From the NCBI GenBank assembly GCA_900770785.1, contig CAAGLJ010000169.1:1-48092 (forward strand): a stretch of DNA of 48,092 nucleotides. The letters run 5' to 3'. The position numbers were made by a program, and so were the translations under genes. Below are positions 23,096-32,179 of this stretch, piece by piece. Numbering within the stretch: position 1 is the first letter of the stretch; every line of letters begins with the position of its first letter. Source of the DNA: Lachnospiraceae bacterium (lineage in GTDB: Bacteria > Bacillota > Clostridia > Lachnospirales > Lachnospiraceae). The notes beneath the pieces are model-generated. The model did not search any database and was not told where the DNA came from. It saw only the letters and a list, made by a program, of their open reading frames with translations.

Positions 23096-25147
23096 ATGCA
23101 GTGGGATTCGGATTTGCGAAAGGTCAAGGGGGTTGGCGAAAAGACGGTTCAGCTTTTGCATAAGCTGGATTTGTATACCGTAAAGGACCTGCTTTATTAT
23201 CTGCCCAGGGGATATCAGCATTTTGAACAGCCAAAGCTCATAAGCCAGTGGGAAAAAGGCTCTGTGGCCGTCCTTAAAGTAAAATTACCCTATCAGAATA
23301 TGGAACTGAGGAAGGCTGGCAGGCATACACTGCTCCATTTTTATCTGCTGGATGAAACGGGCAGGGTGGAAGTGACCTTTTTCAATATGGCCTTTTTAAA
23401 AAATACCCTGCGTACCGGTCAGGAATACGTTTTTCGAGGCAGGCTGGAAGTAAAGAAAGGACGCCTTATCATGGAACAGCCCCGGTTCTATCCCCCGGCA
23501 GATTATGAACAGCTGCAAAATACTCTCCAGCCGGTCTATGGTCTGACCAAAGGCTTAACCAGTACATTCTTACAAAAAGCAGTGAAGGATGTTCTGGGGA
23601 AATTGTCTCTGGAAGAAGAGATTTTTCCCGAAGCCATTCTGGAAAAATACAGACTGTGCAGCCGCAGGGAGGCCTTTACCAATCTTCATTTTCCCCAGCA
23701 GGAAGAGCTTCTTCTGGAGGCTAGGAAACGGCTTGTTTTTGAAGAATTCCTGGCCTTTTGTCTGGAGATGAAGCTAAGCCGCCAAAGGACCCTGCAGCTT
23801 CCCTTTCCCCATCCCCTGTTAAAAACAGCCCATACCGGCAGATTCCTGGAGCAGCTTCCCTACGCCCTGACCAATGCCCAGAAAAAGGCATGGGAGCAGA
23901 TAGAAGCAGATTTAGAGAGTGATGTGGCTATGAATCGTATGGTTCAGGGTGATGTGGGAAGCGGAAAGACGATTCTGGCCATTCTTGCACTTCTGATGTG
24001 TGCTTCCAATGGCAGGCAGGGCGCCTTTATGGCACCTACAGAGGTATTGGCCAGGCAACATTTTGACACCCTGAAGGAGATGAGTGAAACCTACCAGCTT
24101 CCCATAAAACCGATTTTGCTGGTCGGCTCCCTTACAGCGAAAGAAAAGAAAAAGGCCGGTGAAGAGATTGCCGGTGGAGCCGTTAACGTTATCGTAGGTA
24201 CCCATGCCTTAATCCAGGAAAAGGTAGAATACAGCGATCTGGCCCTGGTAATCACCGATGAGCAGCACCGCTTTGGTGTCAGACAGCGTCAGCTTTTACA
24301 GAAAAAAGGAGAAAATACGCATATTCTGGTAATGAGTGCCACCCCCATCCCCCGCACCCTTGCCATCATTCTTTTCGGGGATCTGCATCTGTCCATTCTG
24401 GATGAAATGCCGACAGGCAGGCTGCCCATTAAAAATTGTGTTGTGGATACCTCCTGGCGTCCAAAGGCCTACCAGTTTATGGAAAAGGAGCTGGAAAAGG
24501 GACACCAGATTTATTGTATCTGTCCTATGGTGGAAGAGGGCGAACAGGAACAGCTGGAAAATGTAGTCACCTATGCACAAAAGCTGACGGCTCATTTCGG
24601 TACAAAAGCCCGGATAGCCTGTCTTCATGGAAAAATGAAGCCGGCTCTGAAAAATCAGGTAATGGAGGACTTTAGTTCCCACAAAACAGACATTCTGGTT
24701 TCCACAACGGTAATCGAGGTGGGAATCAATGTTCCCAATGCTACGGTAATGCTGGTAGAAAATGCGGAGCGGTTTGGCCTGGCCCAGCTGCATCAGCTTC
24801 GTGGTCGTGTGGGACGGGGAAAAGACCAGTCCTACTGTATTTTTATCAATGGAAATCAGAATCAGACCACTGCTAAACGTCTGGAGCTGCTGAATAAGTC
24901 CAATGACGGATTCTATCTTGCCAACGAGGATATGAAGCTAAGAGGTCCGGGAGACATTTTTGGTATTCGGCAGAGCGGAGACCTTAACTTTGCCGTAGGA
25001 GACATCTATAATGACTCCAAACTTCTGATGGAAACCGCGGCTCTGGCAGAAGAAATCCTGAATACGAAGGCTTACGATGAAGTTTTTCCCGGACTTGACC
25101 GGTTTAGAGCCAATATGGGCAGCAGGGTTGACTTTAGGTCTATTTAA
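23096..25147 (+). CDS. recG: ATP-dependent DNA helicase RecG
   Basis: 683-residue superfamily 2 translocase that remodels stalled forks and Holliday junctions. The N-terminal wedge/OB domain covers about residues 1-200 (VKGVGEKTVQLL, DLLYYLPRGY). The helicase part has MVQGDVGSGKT (Walker A, near 281), TEVLARQH, ITDEQHRFGVRQR (motif II as DEQH), MSATPIPRTL, STTVIEVGINVPNA and QLHQLRGRVGRG. The C-terminus LRGPGDIFGIRQSG is typical. I chose ATG 23096, preceded by GGAAGGAGG; the frame is open further upstream to 23024, but that part reads through the fakA terminator. Placement after yloU-yloV matches Bacillus. Confidence 0.95.
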   Translation: MQWDSDLRKVKGVGEKTVQLLHKLDLYTVKDLLYYLPRGYQHFEQPKLISQWEKGSVAVLKVKLPYQNMELRKAGRHTLLHFYLLDETGRVEVTFFNMAFLKNTLRTGQEYVFRGRLEVKKGRLIMEQPRFYPPADYEQLQNTLQPVYGLTKGLTSTFLQKAVKDVLGKLSLEEEIFPEAILEKYRLCSRREAFTNLHFPQQEELLLEARKRLVFEEFLAFCLEMKLSRQRTLQLPFPHPLLKTAHTGRFLEQLPYALTNAQKKAWEQIEADLESDVAMNRMVQGDVGSGKTILAILALLMCASNGRQGAFMAPTEVLARQHFDTLKEMSETYQLPIKPILLVGSLTAKEKKKAGEEIAGGAVNVIVGTHALIQEKVEYSDLALVITDEQHRFGVRQRQLLQKKGENTHILVMSATPIPRTLAIILFGDLHLSILDEMPTGRLPIKNCVVDTSWRPKAYQFMEKELEKGHQIYCICPMVEEGEQEQLENVVTYAQKLTAHFGTKARIACLHGKMKPALKNQVMEDFSSHKTDILVSTTVIEVGINVPNATVMLVENAERFGLAQLHQLRGRVGRGKDQSYCIFINGNQNQTTAKRLELLNKSNDGFYLANEDMKLRGPGDIFGIRQSGDLNFAVGDIYNDSKLLMETAALAEEILNTKAYDEVFPGLDRFRANMGSRVDFRSI

Positions 25148-25192
25148 AAGTAGAATGTTAGTTACTAATATAGTGAATATGGAGATTAATAT

Positions 25193-26056
25193 ATGCGTAA
25201 AGTGGCAATTATGACCGACAGCAACAGCGGAATTACTCAGCAGGAGGGAAAGGATCTGGGAATCGCAATACTTCCCATGCCTTTTATTATGGATGGAGAA
25301 ACCTACTTTGAAGATATTACTCTGACCCAGGAAGATTTTTATAAAAAGCTTATGGACAACAGTGATATCAGTACCTCCCAGCCCTCACCGGAATCGGTAA
25401 CGGAGATGTTTGACTCCTTATTGAAGGAATATGATGAGGTAGTACACATCCCCATGAGCAGCGGCTTAAGCGGCTCATGTCAGACGGCCCATATGCTGGC
25501 CCAGGACTATGAGGGTAAGGTACAGGTAGTGAATAACCAGCGGATTTCCGTGACCCAGCGTCAGTCTGTCATGGATGCGATTGCTCTGGCAAAGGCTGGT
25601 AAAACCGCAGCCGAAATCAAAGAGATTCTGGAAAAGGACAAGCTGAATTCCAGTGTTTATATTATGCTGGATACCCTCTATTATCTGAAAAAGGGTGGTC
25701 GGATTACTCCCGCAGCCGCAGCCCTTGGCACCATTCTTAAATTAAAGCCGGTACTGACCATTCAGGGGGATAAGCTGGATGCCTTTGCAAAGGCAAGAAC
25801 CTCTTCCCAGGGAAAGAAGATGATGATTAATGCCATCCGCAATGACATTGAAACCCGCTTTGGCGGAAAGGACAACGTTTATATCCAACTGGCCTATACC
25901 TATGATAAAGAAGCGGCTCTCCGGTTTAAGGAGGAGGTTTTACAGGAATTTCCCGGTAGCCAGATCGTCATGCTTCCTCTATCCTTAAGTGTGGCCTGCC
26001 ATATTGGGCCTGGTGCTTTAGCAGTGGCCTGTACGCAGATTTTACCGACAGTCTGA
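25193..26056 (+). CDS. DegV family fatty-acid-binding protein (FakB-type)
   Basis: 287-residue DegV protein. These bind one fatty acid and present it to FakA for phosphorylation. Family marks: MTDSNSGI at residue 7, the lipid-head pocket DISTSQPSPESV near 62, PMSSGLSGSCQTA near 90, YYLKKGGRITPAAA near 165, and CHIGPGALA near the end with the conserved histidine. It lies 45 bases after recG and is closed by a terminator. With FakA upstream this forms a likely working pair, an inference from family and neighbourhood. Confidence 0.92.
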   Translation: MRKVAIMTDSNSGITQQEGKDLGIAILPMPFIMDGETYFEDITLTQEDFYKKLMDNSDISTSQPSPESVTEMFDSLLKEYDEVVHIPMSSGLSGSCQTAHMLAQDYEGKVQVVNNQRISVTQRQSVMDAIALAKAGKTAAEIKEILEKDKLNSSVYIMLDTLYYLKKGGRITPAAAALGTILKLKPVLTIQGDKLDAFAKARTSSQGKKMMINAIRNDIETRFGGKDNVYIQLAYTYDKEAALRFKEEVLQEFPGSQIVMLPLSLSVACHIGPGALAVACTQILPTV

Positions 26057-26060
26057 GCAG

Positions 26061-26098
26061 AAATCCTGTGTGAAGTCAAGGTCTCACACAGGATTTTC
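26061..26098 (+). terminator. Terminator after degV
   Basis: A perfect 13-base stem (26061-26073 with 26084-26096), 10-base loop, then TTCTTT. Confidence 0.85.
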
Positions 26099-26119
26099 TT
26101 TGATTTTGAGGGAAGGTTA

Positions 26120-26148
26120 TTGTACAATATCTATGGTTATGCTATTTT
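26120..26148 (+). promoter_or_regulatory. Promoter of the topoisomerase operon
   Basis: TTGTAC (26120-26125), 17-base spacer, TATTTT (26143-26148) with extended TGC. A second -10-like TATACT lies at 26157-26162. Confidence 0.6.
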
Positions 26149-26209
26149 AGTATTACTATACTTAGCCGTTACTTCATAAGGGAAGGCATAAAAAGGAGAG
26201 GAGCTGTTT

Positions 26210-28132
26210 ATGGCAGCAAAGACAACCTACGACGCTTCCAGCATTACCGTCCTGGAAGGGCTGGAGGCCGTAAGAAAACGGCCCGGAATGTATATTGGCA
26301 GTGTTTCCACCAAGGGATTGAATCATTTAATTTATGAAATAGTAGACAATTCTGTGGATGAACACCTTGCCGGCTTCTGTGACAGAATATACGTTACACT
26401 GGAGGCTGATGGAAGCTGTACGGTCATGGACAACGGAAGGGGTATACCGGTGGAGCTGCATGAAAAAGGAATCAGTGCAGAACGTCTGGTCTTTACTACC
26501 CTTCATGCAGGAGGTAAATTTGACGATTCCGCTTATAAAACCAGCGGTGGCCTTCATGGTGTGGGTTCCTCTGTAGTCAATGCTTTATCCACCAGACTGA
26601 CCGTGAGAGTTAAAAAGAATGGTTTCATTTATGAAGACAGATATGAACGGGGAAATCCGGTTATTCCACTGGAAAAGGGCCTTCTTCCTGTAGTGGGAAA
26701 GACCAGGGAAACAGGAACCACCATTAATTTTCTTCCCGATGATACCATATTCGATAAAACCCGTTTTAAGGAGGATGAGGTAAAGAGCAGGCTTCATGAA
26801 ACGGCTTATCTGAATCCCCATTTGACCATTATCTATGAAGATAAGCGTAAGGCGGAGCTGGAATACATAGAATTTCATGAGCCTGAAGGCCTTATCGGCT
26901 ATTTAAAGGATTTGAACAAATCCAAGGAAGCCATTCATGATGTGGTTTATTTTAAGGGAGAAAGTGAGGGCGTTACCGTTGAGGTTGCTTTTCAGTATGT
27001 GAATGAGTTTCATGAAACGGTGCTGGGCTTCTGCAACAATATTTATAATGCAGAAGGGGGTACTCACTTAACCGGTTTTAAAACCGTTTTTACGACGGTA
27101 ATCAATAATTATGCCCGCGAACTGAATATTTTAAAGGAAAAGGATGCCAATTTTACCGGTTCGGATATCCGTAACGGAATGACGGCGGTGGTCTCTATTA
27201 AGCATCCCGATCCCCGTTTTGAAGGCCAGACCAAAACCAAGCTGGACAATCAGGATGCGGCTAAGGTGGTCAGTAAGGTCACCGGTGAAGAAATCGTCCG
27301 TTTTTTTGACCGTAATCTGGAAACCCTGAAGGCGGTTATCGGCTGTGCGGAGAAGGCAGCCAAAATCAGGAAAACAGAAGAGAAAGCCAAGACCAATATG
27401 CTGACCAGGCAGAAGTTTTCCTTTGATTCCAACGGAAAGCTGGCAAATTGTGAATCCAGAGATCCTTCCCAATGCGAAATTTTTATTGTGGAGGGTGACT
27501 CCGCAGGAGGAAGTGCCAAAACGGCCAGAAACCGTGCCTATCAGGCGATTCTTCCCATTCGGGGTAAGATTCTTAACGTAGAAAAGGCAAGTATAGATAA
27601 GGTTTTGGCCAATGCCGAAATCAAAACCATGATCAACGCCTTCGGCTGCGGCTTCAAAGAGGGCTATGGAAACGATTTTGATATTTCCAGATTACGCTAT
27701 GACAAGATTATTATTATGGCCGATGCGGACGTGGACGGTGCCCATATCTCCACCCTGCTTTTAACCCTGTTTTACCGCTTTATGCCGGAGCTGATTTTTG
27801 AAGGCCATGTCTATATTGCCATGCCTCCCTTGTATAAGGCCATGCCTTCCAGGGGCAAGGAGGAATACTTGTATGATGACAAGGCACTGGAAAGATACAG
27901 AAAAAGCCATAAAGGCCCTTTTACACTCCAGCGCTATAAGGGACTGGGTGAGATGGATGCCGACCAGCTTTGGGAAACCACGCTGAACCCGGAAACCAGA
28001 AAGCTAAAGCTGGTGGAAATAGAAGATGCCCTCTATGCCTCACAGGTAACCGAGATGCTTATGGGCAACGATGTCCCTCCCAGAAAGGCGTTCATTTATG
28101 AACACGCTAATGATGCCCAGCTGGATATATGA
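26210..28132 (+). CDS. parE: Type II DNA topoisomerase subunit B (ParE/GyrB family)
   Basis: 640-residue ATPase subunit of a type II topoisomerase. GHKL ATPase motifs: VRKRPGMYIGS near 22, EIVDNSVDEHLAG near 45, DNGRGIPVE near 72 and GGLHGVGSSVVNAL near 112. The transducer domain covers 220-390, and the TOPRIM domain has FIVEGDSAGGSAK near 424 and IIMADADVDGAHI near 498; the end is KGLGEMDADQLWETTLNP plus RKAFIYEHA. The residues at the end differ from the RRKFIEENA of most GyrB. This and the partner gene without a GyrA box favour topoisomerase IV (decatenation) over gyrase. The subunit A gene follows 37 bases later. Confidence 0.8.
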   Translation: MAAKTTYDASSITVLEGLEAVRKRPGMYIGSVSTKGLNHLIYEIVDNSVDEHLAGFCDRIYVTLEADGSCTVMDNGRGIPVELHEKGISAERLVFTTLHAGGKFDDSAYKTSGGLHGVGSSVVNALSTRLTVRVKKNGFIYEDRYERGNPVIPLEKGLLPVVGKTRETGTTINFLPDDTIFDKTRFKEDEVKSRLHETAYLNPHLTIIYEDKRKAELEYIEFHEPEGLIGYLKDLNKSKEAIHDVVYFKGESEGVTVEVAFQYVNEFHETVLGFCNNIYNAEGGTHLTGFKTVFTTVINNYARELNILKEKDANFTGSDIRNGMTAVVSIKHPDPRFEGQTKTKLDNQDAAKVVSKVTGEEIVRFFDRNLETLKAVIGCAEKAAKIRKTEEKAKTNMLTRQKFSFDSNGKLANCESRDPSQCEIFIVEGDSAGGSAKTARNRAYQAILPIRGKILNVEKASIDKVLANAEIKTMINAFGCGFKEGYGNDFDISRLRYDKIIIMADADVDGAHISTLLLTLFYRFMPELIFEGHVYIAMPPLYKAMPSRGKEEYLYDDKALERYRKSHKGPFTLQRYKGLGEMDADQLWETTLNPETRKLKLVEIEDALYASQVTEMLMGNDVPPRKAFIYEHANDAQLDI

Positions 28133-28169
28133 ATAAAGGGGCTGATGAAAATAAATTTAAGGTGGAAAC

Positions 28170-30419
28170 ATGAGAGCAAAAACAGACGAGAATATCATCA
28201 AAACAGAATATTCCGAAATCATGCAGAAATCCTATATCGATTATGCCATGAGCGTCATCGTTGCCAGAGCCCTGCCGGATGCAAGAGACGGCTTAAAGCC
28301 TGTACAGCGAAGAACCCTATACGATATGTATGAACTGGGTATTCGCTACGATAAGCCCTATCGGAAAAGCGCCCGTATAGTGGGGGATACTATGGGTAAG
28401 TACCACCCTCACGGAGATGCTTCCATCTATGATGCCCTGGTGGTGATGACCCAGGAGTTTAAAAAGGGCCTTCCCTTAGTGGATGGACATGGTAATTTTG
28501 GAAATATTGAGGGAGACGGTGCGGCAGCCATGCGATATACGGAGGCCCGCCTCAAAAAAGTCACGCAGGACGGCCTGCTGGCGGATCTGGATAAGGATGT
28601 GGTGGACTTTCTCCCCAATTTTGATGAAACGGAAAAAGAACCTGGTGTACTTCCGGCTAAATTCCCCAATCTTTTAGTCAACGGTTCCGAAGGAATTGCA
28701 GTAGGTATGGCTACCAGCATACCTCCCCATAATCTGGGAGAGGTTATTGATGCCACCAAAGCCTATATGATGAATGAGCAGATTTCCACCAGGGAACTGA
28801 TGCGTTATATTAAAGGACCGGATTTTCCCACCGGGGGAATCGTTACCAATAAGGATGAGCTTCTATCCATTTATGAAACCGGAACAGGGAAGATTAAAAT
28901 CCGGGGGAAGGTAGATATTGAAAAAGGAAAAGGCGGTAAAACCAATGTGGTCATCAGCCAGATTCCCTACCCCATGATTGGAGCCAATATCTCCCGATTT
29001 CTTTCTGACGTGGCAGCCCTTTCTGAAAGTAAAAAGACTATGGACATTGTGGATATCTCCAACCAGTCCTCCAAAGAAGGAATCCGCATCGTCATTGAAT
29101 TAAAGCGAGATGCGGATGCCACCAATTTTATCAATATGCTTTACAAAAAGACCCGGCTGGAAGATACCTTCGGCGTAAATATGCTGGCCATTTCGGCAGG
29201 AAAGCCGGAAACCATGGGACTAAAGCAAATCCTCCGGGAAAATGTAAGCTTTCAGTTTCAGGTTGCCACCCGTAAATACACCAATCTGCTGGCAAAGGAA
29301 AAGGAAAAAAGGGAAATTCAGGAGGGACTGATTAAGGCCTGTAACGTCATTGACCTGATTATTGAAATCCTTCGGGGCAGCAAGGATCGTACTATGGCAA
29401 AAAACTGTCTCGTGGAGGGCATTACAGAAGGGATTCGTTTCAAATCCAAAGAATCCAAAATAATGGCAGCTCAGCTGATGTTCAGTGAACGTCAGGCCAA
29501 TGCCATTCTGGATATGCGTCTGTACAAGCTGATTGGCCTGGAGATAGAGGCTCTGATCAAGGAGCATGAAGATACGGTTGCCAATATTTACCGGTATGAG
29601 GATATTTTGTCCCGAAAAGACTCCATGATCCAGGTGCTGATTAACGAGCTGGAACAGCTGAAAAAGGAATTTTCCCATAAGCGCAGAACGCTGATTGATA
29701 ACTGCGAAGAGGCAGTATATGAAGAGAAGAAGCCGGAGGTTATGGAGCTGGTCTTTTTGATGGATCGCTTTGGCTATGCTAAAACCATAGACCTGGCAGC
29801 TTTTGAAAGAAACAAAGAGGCTGCCCAGGCTGAAAGCCGTTTCATTTTCACCTGTAAAAGTACCGGAAAAATCTGCATTTTTACCAATACAGGACAGCTG
29901 CATACGGTTAAGGTGGCGGATATCCCCTATGGAAAATTCAGAGACAAGGGTATTCCTGTTGATAATGTAAGTAATTTTTCTTCTGCCAGAGAAAAGATCC
30001 TTCTGGTTACCAGTCAAACTGAGCTGAATCTGTACAGGGTAGTATTTGCCACCAGACAGGCTATGCTCAAAATTGTTGACGGTGGAGAGTTTGACGTCAG
30101 CAAAAGGACGGTAAGTGCCACCAAGCTGGGAGAAGAGGATGAGTTGATTAATGTTCATGTGCTAAAGGAGGCTGCTAATATCGTTCTTCAAACGAAGGAA
30201 GGGTATTTTCTCCGATTTTTGTTAAGCGAAATTCCGGAAAAGAAGAAGGGAGCCATCGGAGTTCGCGGAATGAAGCTTGGACCGAAGGATTGTCTGGAAG
30301 AGGTATATTATACGCAAAACAGTGCTGATTATACTATCCTTTACAAAGAAAAGGAAATTAACCTGAACAGCCTTAAGGCTGGCAGGCGTGATACGAAAGG
30401 AACCAGAATAAGAGTATGA
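28170..30419 (+). CDS. parC: Type II DNA topoisomerase subunit A (ParC/GyrA family)
   Basis: 749-residue DNA breaking and rejoining subunit. The winged-helix core has ARDGLKPVQRRTLYDMY near 38, the quinolone region GKYHPHGDASIYDAL (76-90) and the catalytic Tyr123 in AAAMRYTEARL. The tower and coiled-coil gate extend to about 490 and a shortened beta-pinwheel domain ends the protein. I find no GyrA box (QRRGGKG), which supports ParC over GyrA. Position 84 is alanine where E. coli GyrA has Ser83, while the acidic residue Asp88 is kept. It shares an operon with parE and its stop overlaps the rsmD start. Confidence 0.8.
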   Translation: MRAKTDENIIKTEYSEIMQKSYIDYAMSVIVARALPDARDGLKPVQRRTLYDMYELGIRYDKPYRKSARIVGDTMGKYHPHGDASIYDALVVMTQEFKKGLPLVDGHGNFGNIEGDGAAAMRYTEARLKKVTQDGLLADLDKDVVDFLPNFDETEKEPGVLPAKFPNLLVNGSEGIAVGMATSIPPHNLGEVIDATKAYMMNEQISTRELMRYIKGPDFPTGGIVTNKDELLSIYETGTGKIKIRGKVDIEKGKGGKTNVVISQIPYPMIGANISRFLSDVAALSESKKTMDIVDISNQSSKEGIRIVIELKRDADATNFINMLYKKTRLEDTFGVNMLAISAGKPETMGLKQILRENVSFQFQVATRKYTNLLAKEKEKREIQEGLIKACNVIDLIIEILRGSKDRTMAKNCLVEGITEGIRFKSKESKIMAAQLMFSERQANAILDMRLYKLIGLEIEALIKEHEDTVANIYRYEDILSRKDSMIQVLINELEQLKKEFSHKRRTLIDNCEEAVYEEKKPEVMELVFLMDRFGYAKTIDLAAFERNKEAAQAESRFIFTCKSTGKICIFTNTGQLHTVKVADIPYGKFRDKGIPVDNVSNFSSAREKILLVTSQTELNLYRVVFATRQAMLKIVDGGEFDVSKRTVSATKLGEEDELINVHVLKEAANIVLQTKEGYFLRFLLSEIPEKKKGAIGVRGMKLGPKDCLEEVYYTQNSADYTILYKEKEINLNSLKAGRRDTKGTRIRV

Positions 30420-30967
30420 GAGTAATTGCCGGAACAGCCAGAAGCCTGCCGCTAAAGACCCCCGAAGGCATGGATACAAGACCTACCACCGACAGAATAA
30501 AAGAGACTCTGTTTAATATGCTGCAAAATCGCATACCAGGTGCCGTTTTTGTGGATATGTTCAGCGGCAGCGGAGGAATTGGCATCGAGGCCTTAAGCCG
30601 GGGAGCCTCCAAAGCATATTTTATCGAAAATAATAAAAAGGCATTATCCTGCATTCAGGAAAATTTACGATTTACGAAATTAGAGAAATCAAGTATGATA
30701 ATCAGTACAGATGTATGTGCTTCCATAGGCAGAATCAGCGAAACAGCCGATATTATTTTTATGGATCCCCCTTACACCTCCAGACTGGATACGGCTGTTT
30801 TGCCGCTGTTAAGACAGGCAGCCTGCGTAGATGAGGATACCCTGATTATCATCGAAGCCCTTTTGGGACGGGACTGCCATGAATTTGAAGCCTGTGGTTT
30901 TACAGTAATAAAAGAAAAAGAATACAAAACCAATAAGCATGTATTCTTAAAAAGAGGGGAGACCTGA
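30416..30967 (+). CDS. rsmD: 16S rRNA (guanine-N2)-methyltransferase RsmD
   Basis: 183-residue SAM-dependent enzyme that methylates G966 of 16S rRNA (E. coli numbering). It starts MRVIAGTARSLPLKTPEG, has the SAM site FVDMFSGSGGIGIEALSRGA near 40-60 (in short: DMFSGSGGIGIEAL), and the catalytic/target-base motif FMDPPYTS near 117. The ATG overlaps the parC TGA (ATGA), giving coupled translation. coaD follows three bases later, the same pair as Bacillus ylbH-ylbI. Confidence 0.95.
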   Translation: MRVIAGTARSLPLKTPEGMDTRPTTDRIKETLFNMLQNRIPGAVFVDMFSGSGGIGIEALSRGASKAYFIENNKKALSCIQENLRFTKLEKSSMIISTDVCASIGRISETADIIFMDPPYTSRLDTAVLPLLRQAACVDEDTLIIIEALLGRDCHEFEACGFTVIKEKEYKTNKHVFLKRGET

Positions 30968-30970
30968 CAA

Positions 30971-31477
30971 ATGAAAGCAGCAGTTTATCCCGGCAGCTTT
31001 GATCCGGTTACTTTTGGACACCTGGATATTATCGAACGGGCCGCCGCTATTTTTGATGAATTGACCGTAAGTGTGCTGAAGAATAGCGTTAAGACACCAT
31101 TGTTTTCTGTAGAGGAACGTGTTAATATACTGAAAGAAGCAACAAAGCATTTACCTAATGTTAAAATAGATTCTTTCAGCGGACTGTTAATTGATTATGC
31201 CAGAAGTAAGGACATCCATGTTTCTGTCCGGGGCTTAAGAGCAATTACCGACTTTGAATATGAGCTGCAGATTGCACAGACGAACAGCAAACTGTCTAAT
31301 GGGAATCTGGATACTGTATTTTTAACCACTAATCTGGAGTATGCTTATCTTAGCTCCTCCAGTGTCAAGGAAATCGCCTGCTTTAACGGAGATATTTCAC
31401 AGTGTGTTCCTGGGTTTGTTGCAGAAAAGGTATATGAGAAATATGGCTTCAGAAAGGGTGGAGTTCCCAATGAGTAG
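30971..31477 (+). CDS. coaD: Phosphopantetheine adenylyltransferase
   Basis: 168-residue hexameric enzyme that joins phosphopantetheine and ATP in coenzyme A synthesis. The nucleotidyltransferase signature YPGSFDPVTFGHLDII begins at residue 6, the second site VRGLRAITDFEYE is near 87 and the C-terminal SSSVKEIA near 131. Length and motifs are typical. GGGGAGACC supplies the ribosome site. The gene ends inside the start of the coiled-coil gene that follows (8-base overlap). Confidence 0.97.
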   Translation: MKAAVYPGSFDPVTFGHLDIIERAAAIFDELTVSVLKNSVKTPLFSVEERVNILKEATKHLPNVKIDSFSGLLIDYARSKDIHVSVRGLRAITDFEYELQIAQTNSKLSNGNLDTVFLTTNLEYAYLSSSSVKEIACFNGDISQCVPGFVAEKVYEKYGFRKGGVPNE

Positions 31478-32075
31478 CAAAATAGAACAGCTAATTGATG
31501 AAATTGAAGAATATATTGATAATTGTAAATTTAAAGCCTTATCCAATACACAGATTATTGTAAATAAAGAAGAAATTGATGAACTCCTTCGGGAATTACG
31601 GTTAAAAACCCCGGAAGAAATCAAGCGTTATCAGAAGATTATCAGCAATAAGGAGGCTATCTTAAACGATGCCCGCGAAAAGGCGGCAGCATTGATCAAT
31701 GAAGCCACTTTGCATACTAACGAGCTTATTAATGAGCATGAAATCATGCAGCAGGCTTACGCTCAGGCCAATGAGGTGGTTACTCTTGCCACCAACCAGG
31801 CACAGGAAATTCTGGACAATGCGACTATTGAAGCCAACACCATGAGAGAAGCTGCCATGCACTATACGGATGACTTACTGGCCAATGTGGAGAATATCAT
31901 TGCCCACTCTATGGAAAACGCTTCCTTCCGTTATGAGGAACTGATGAAGGGCCTGAACGAATGTTATGATATCGTCAAGAACAATCGGGCAGAGCTTTTT
32001 CCCATGGCAGGGCTTGAGGATTTGGAGGATGACGTTCCCTCATCGAATGAGCCCGCAGCATTGGACATTATATAA
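31470..32075 (+). CDS. Coiled-coil protein (DivIVA / V-ATPase stator-like), function unknown
   Basis: 201-residue, highly charged, mostly helical protein. It opens with MSSKIEQLIDEIEEYIDNCK, then has an N-terminal helical segment resembling the lipid-binding start of DivIVA-type proteins (INKEE-like VNKEEIDELLRELR), followed by an alanine-rich coiled coil (residues 60-150) of the kind found in ATP synthase stator subunits, and an acidic tail. I chose ATG 31470, eight bases before the coaD stop, because AGAAAGGGTGGAG lies just upstream and the frame before it is coaD in another register. Such genes follow coaD in related clostridia as I recall; no function is established. It ends the topoisomerase-rsmD-coaD operon. 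Confidence 0.8.
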   Translation: MSSKIEQLIDEIEEYIDNCKFKALSNTQIIVNKEEIDELLRELRLKTPEEIKRYQKIISNKEAILNDAREKAAALINEATLHTNELINEHEIMQQAYAQANEVVTLATNQAQEILDNATIEANTMREAAMHYTDDLLANVENIIAHSMENASFRYEELMKGLNECYDIVKNNRAELFPMAGLEDLEDDVPSSNEPAALDII

Positions 32076-32100
32076 TCTATTTTTTAATTTGATCCGCTTC

Positions 32101-32142
32101 AGGGCTGCCATAAACTCTACTTCGTTTGTGGCAGTCCTTTTT
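32101..32142 (+). terminator. Terminator after the coiled-coil gene
   Basis: A 15-pair stem with two G-T pairs (32101-32115 with 32124-32138), 8-base loop, then five T. Confidence 0.88.
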
Positions 32143-32179
32143 GGGCTGAAAAGTATTGAAAATTAATGTATGGATTGCC

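Noticed and set aside
29220..30158. Open frame of 312 codons on the minus strand
   Set aside because: It lies wholly inside parC on the opposite strand, has no ribosome site and no recognisable family; it is a shadow of the real gene.
26210..30419. Assignment of the topoisomerase pair as gyrase
   Set aside because: No GyrA box is seen in subunit A and the B subunit ends differently from usual GyrB; ParE/ParC fits better, though not with full certainty.
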